Below are positions 60,923-64,000 of a DNA stretch of 64,000 nucleotides, piece by piece. The notes under the pieces are model-generated. The model was not told where the DNA came from. It was given only the letters and a program-made list of their open reading frames with translations, and did no database searches. Source of the DNA: Pseudomonas abietaniphila (GTDB lineage Bacteria > Pseudomonadota > Gammaproteobacteria > Pseudomonadales > Pseudomonadaceae). The stretch is from positions 186,001 to 250,000 of the forward strand of contig NZ_FNCO01000011.1 in the NCBI RefSeq assembly GCF_900100795.1, in the 5' to 3' direction. Numbering within the stretch: the first letter of the stretch is position 1; each line of letters starts with the position of its first letter. The position numbers were made by a program, and so were the translations under genes.

Positions 60923-63586
60923 TTACGCCAGGCTTTTGCTCAGCACCTCGTAGACGTCCGGCGACAAATGCCCGGAAGCACGGATGCGCTCCAGCTCGCC
61001 TTTCATCAACGCCTGACGGGCGCTGTCGTATTTGCGCCAGCGGGTCAAAGGCGCCAGTTGGCGCGAGGCGATTTGGGGGTTGAAGCCGTTCAGCTCGATG
61101 ACCAGGTCCGCCAGGAAGCGGTAACCCGAACCGTCCGCCGCGTGGAAGTTGATCAGGTTCTGCCCGGCGAAGGCGCCGATCAGTGCACGCACCTTGTTCG
61201 GGTTCTTCAGGGTGAACGCAGGGTGTTCCATCAGGGCTTTCACGCGGGCCAGACCACCGGGCAAGGTGCTGCCGGCCTGAACGCTGAACCACTGATCCAT
61301 GACCAGCGCGTTTTCTTTGAAGTTTTCGGCGAACACCGCCAAGGCCTTGGCCTTCTCGTCTTCGAACGGCGAGTTGACCAGCACGGCCAGCGCGGTCAGG
61401 CGCTCGGTCATGTTGTCGGCGTTGTCGAACTGCTCAATCGCGGCAGCCAGCACTTCAGGTTTACCGGTCAGCATCAGGTAAGACAGCGCAATGTTCTGCA
61501 GTGCGCGACGAGCGAAGTGCTCGGACTCGGCCACGTACGCGGTCTTTTTCGACAGTTCGCGGTTGGTCTGGTAACGCTTCCACAGCGCGTCGCTCAGGCT
61601 GCTGGCCAGTTGCTGACGCGCGAATTCGCGAGCGGCGTGGATGGCATCGACGTCGGCCACTTCACTGATTTCGGTCAGGTAGGCTTCGCCCGGCAGCGAC
61701 AGCATTTCCGCGACCATCGCCTGATCCAGGCTGTCGTCAGCGAGCACGGTGCCGAGCGCGGTCACCAGACGTTGGTCCATCACCAGGTTCTTGCCTTTCT
61801 GGTGCTGGGCGATGAGTTCCTGCAGGACCTGAACCGACAATTGCTGGCCGGCATCCCAACGGTTGAAGCCGTCCGTGTCGTGCTGCATCAGGAACATCAG
61901 TTGATCGCGGTTGTACGGAAAGCTCAGTTTGACCGGCGCAGAGAAGCCACGCAGCAGCGACGGCAGCGGCTGCTCGGCCACATCGACGAAGGTGAAGGTC
62001 TGTTCGGCTTCGGTCACGGAGATCACCCGCGAACTGCCCGATGCCGTGGCCTCGCCTTGCAGGCGCAACGGAATTTCCTTACCGGCGTTGTCGAGCAGGC
62101 CCAATGACACAGGAATCACGAACGGCTTCTTCTCGTCGCCTGGCTGGCCGGGTGTGGTCGGCGCGCTTTGGCGGAAGGTCAGGCTGTAGGTGTTGGCCGA
62201 CGGGTCATAAGACTCGGTGACCGCCAGACGTGGCGTACCGGCCTGCGAATACCAGCGCTTGAACTGGGTCAGGTCTACACCGTTGGCGTCTTCCATGGCC
62301 TTGACGAAGTCGTCGCAGGTCACGGCCTGGCCGTCATGGCGTTCGAAATACAGGTCGCTGCCTTTGCGGAAGCCTTCGGCGCCGAGCAGCGTGTGGATCA
62401 TTCCGACCACTTCCGAGCCCTTTTCGTACACGGTCAGGGTGTAGAAGTTGGAAATCTCGATGAAGCTGTCCGGACGCACGGCGTGGGCCATCGGACCTGC
62501 GTCTTCGGCGAACTGGTGCGTGCGCAGGTAGGCAACGTCCTGAATGCGCTTGACCGTGGCCGAGTTCATGTCCGAGGAGAAACCCGCGTCGCGGAACACC
62601 GTGAAGCCTTCCTTGAGCGACAGCTGGAACCAGTCGCGGCAGGTCACGCGGTTGCCGGACCAGTTGTGGAAGTATTCGTGGGCAACGATGGCTTCAACAC
62701 GTTGGTGGGCGGCGTCGGTCGCGGTTTCCGCGCGAGCCAGCACAGCGCTGGAATTGAAGATGTTGAGGCCCTTGTTCTCCATGGCACCCATGTTGAAGTC
62801 GTTGACCGCGACGATCATGAAGATGTCCAGATCGTATTCGCGACCGTAGACCTCTTCGTCCCAGCGCATGGATTTCTTCAGGCTGTCCATGGCGTGCTGG
62901 CATTTGTCGATGTTTTCCTGCTCGACATAAATGCGCAGCGTGACCTTGCGGTTTGTCATCGTGGTGAAGGTGTCTTCGATGCACCACAGATCACCGGCGA
63001 CCAGTGCAAACAGATAGGCCGGCTTCTTGAACGGGTCTTGCCAGGTGATCCAATGGCGACCGTCTTTCCCTGGACCGGAGCCGACCAGGTTGCCGTTGGA
63101 CAGCAGGATCGGGAAATCCTGCTGGTTGGCAATGACCGTCGTGGTGAACGTGCTCATCACGTCCGGACGGTCGAGGTAATAGGTGATCTTGCGGAAGCCT
63201 TCGGCCTCGCACTGGGTGCAGAACATGCCGCTGGACTTGTACAGGCCCTCCAGCGCGGTGTTGGTTTCCGGGTGGATCTTCACGCTGGTGTCCAGGGTGA
63301 AGGTATCGGAGGTGGGCTGGACGGTCAGGCTGTCAGGGGTCAGTTCGTAATCGCTGGACGTCAGGTCAACGTCGGCCAGCTTGACCGACAGCAGTTCCAG
63401 CAACTGGCCGTCGAGCACCAGCGGCGGCAAACCTGATCCGCGCGCCGGATTGCGGCGCATGACCAACTGCGCGTGGACCAGGGAGTGGTCGTCGAACAAT
63501 TCGAATGTCAGATGCGTCTCGTCGATGAGGTACTCAGGCGCCTGATAGTCCTTCAGGTAAATCATTTTCGGCTGTTCGGTGCGCAT
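60923..63586 (-). CDS. pepN: aminopeptidase N
   Basis: An 887-residue M1 zinc metallopeptidase that removes N-terminal residues from cytosolic peptides. GAMEN exopeptidase motif at 267-271, zinc-binding HEYFH at 303-307 and the third ligand Glu326 in LKEG. Full length for E. coli-type PepN, with the C-terminal helical hook. The start MRTEQPKMIYLKDYQAPEYL has AAGGAC upstream. It follows the DUF2797 gene on the same strand, the usual order in pseudomonads. Confidence 0.97.
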   Translation of the reverse strand: MRTEQPKMIYLKDYQAPEYLIDETHLTFELFDDHSLVHAQLVMRRNPARGSGLPPLVLDGQLLELLSVKLADVDLTSSDYELTPDSLTVQPTSDTFTLDTSVKIHPETNTALEGLYKSSGMFCTQCEAEGFRKITYYLDRPDVMSTFTTTVIANQQDFPILLSNGNLVGSGPGKDGRHWITWQDPFKKPAYLFALVAGDLWCIEDTFTTMTNRKVTLRIYVEQENIDKCQHAMDSLKKSMRWDEEVYGREYDLDIFMIVAVNDFNMGAMENKGLNIFNSSAVLARAETATDAAHQRVEAIVAHEYFHNWSGNRVTCRDWFQLSLKEGFTVFRDAGFSSDMNSATVKRIQDVAYLRTHQFAEDAGPMAHAVRPDSFIEISNFYTLTVYEKGSEVVGMIHTLLGAEGFRKGSDLYFERHDGQAVTCDDFVKAMEDANGVDLTQFKRWYSQAGTPRLAVTESYDPSANTYSLTFRQSAPTTPGQPGDEKKPFVIPVSLGLLDNAGKEIPLRLQGEATASGSSRVISVTEAEQTFTFVDVAEQPLPSLLRGFSAPVKLSFPYNRDQLMFLMQHDTDGFNRWDAGQQLSVQVLQELIAQHQKGKNLVMDQRLVTALGTVLADDSLDQAMVAEMLSLPGEAYLTEISEVADVDAIHAAREFARQQLASSLSDALWKRYQTNRELSKKTAYVAESEHFARRALQNIALSYLMLTGKPEVLAAAIEQFDNADNMTERLTALAVLVNSPFEDEKAKALAVFAENFKENALVMDQWFSVQAGSTLPGGLARVKALMEHPAFTLKNPNKVRALIGAFAGQNLINFHAADGSGYRFLADLVIELNGFNPQIASRQLAPLTRWRKYDSARQALMKGELERIRASGHLSPDVYEVLSKSLA

Positions 63587-63632
63587 GATGCTGTCCTTAT
63601 TCGTTTGCCAATACAGAGCTGCCCATTCACGG

Positions 63633-64000
63633 CTACTGGTGAACGGCGAGCTGGTAGGCCGTGTATTTGCGGATGTTGATCACGCCGGTGTCGAAGATCA
63701 GGTATTGACCCTTGATGCCCAGCAACGTGCCCTCGGCGATCGGGTCCTTGTCCAGATTGAAGCTGACGATCTTGGTCGGGTAGGCCTCAACCGGATACTT
63801 GATCTCGATGGGCGCGACGTCGTTCAGCAACTGGATGGCCTGCAAGCCGAAACGCGCTTGCAGTGCAGACAGCCCCTCGGCACAGGACTCGAACAATTGC
63901 TGACGGATGGCCGTCAGGTCAACCGATGGCGCATCGCCTTTAAGCAGCGCACGCCAGTTAGTACGGTCGGCCACCTGGCTGCGGAACAGGTCCTCGACGA
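63633..64000 (-). CDS. DUF2797 family protein (partial, 5' end outside window)
   Basis: The C-terminal 122 residues of a DUF2797 protein; the frame is open to the window edge (VEDLFRSQVADRTNWRALLKG...). Motifs LLGIKGQYLIFDTGVINIRKYTAY close the protein. The family function is unknown; the Cys/His metal site expected further upstream is not visible here. Confidence 0.8.
   Translation of the reverse strand, partial: VEDLFRSQVADRTNWRALLKGDAPSVDLTAIRQQLFESCAEGLSALQARFGLQAIQLLNDVAPIEIKYPVEAYPTKIVSFNLDKDPIAEGTLLGIKGQYLIFDTGVINIRKYTAYQLAVHQ

Overview
The window is a stretch of the core chromosome of a Pseudomonas, most likely of the fluorescens/syringae lineage. GC is high, REP-type palindromes are frequent, and the gene order matches what I remember of the P. 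aeruginosa segment around PA2603 to PA2667: tus genes, cysG, serS, rarA, lolA, ftsK, aat, ate/bpt, infA, clpA, clpS, cspD, icd, idh, mnmA, hflD, purB, aceA, nuoA-N, chemoreceptors, and a PepSY/two-component operon. There is no prophage, plasmid, CRISPR array or transposase gene, and I see no wholly new multigene system. The unusual material lies mostly in the intergenic DNA and in a few accessory genes.

Left part (1-16.8 kb). A partial transporter start, a small hypothetical gene and a membrane GGDEF protein are followed by a tRNA-Ser(UGA), a BI-1/YccA-type membrane protein and a tusD-tusC-tusB-tusE-ybiB operon with overlapping genes. A glutathionyl-hydroquinone reductase follows. A leftward block ftsK-lolA-rarA-crcB-serS-cysG comes next. 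Then come aat, the arginyl/leucyl-type transferase and infA.

Middle (16.9-32.7 kb). clpA and clpS run leftward. Together with aat and bpt they place the bacterial N-degron pathway within 5 kb. cspD, NADP-isocitrate dehydrogenase (icd) and the monomeric isocitrate dehydrogenase (idh, divergent from icd) follow, then a Nudix hydrolase, mnmA-hflD and purB. TusBCD, TusE and MnmA, all in this window, form most of the sulfur relay for tRNA 2-thiouridine. A JmjC ribosomal oxygenase, a GNAT enzyme, a secretin-domain periplasmic protein and isocitrate lyase complete this part, so all three enzymes of the isocitrate branch point lie within about 12 kb. Two TGTAGT/ACTACA palindromes precede aceA and resemble RccR operators.

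Nuo operon (33.2-48.1 kb). The complete proton-pumping complex I, nuoA-B-CD-E-F-G-H-I-J-K-L-M-N, with fused nuoCD, sits behind an AT-rich leader that carries a 25-bp perfect palindrome.

Right part (48.1-64 kb). A dCache chemoreceptor and a small hypothetical gene lie inside a mosaic of noncoding repeats: three copies of one family, an inverted pair of a second, a REP doublet, and hexamer and octamer tandem repeats. Then come an AI-2E family permease, an sCache chemoreceptor, a BqsRS/CarRS-like PepSY-PepSY-regulator-kinase operon, a patatin-like protein, queD, an omptin-family outer-membrane protease with intact catalytic residues, pepN, and the 3' part of a DUF2797 gene that runs off the window.
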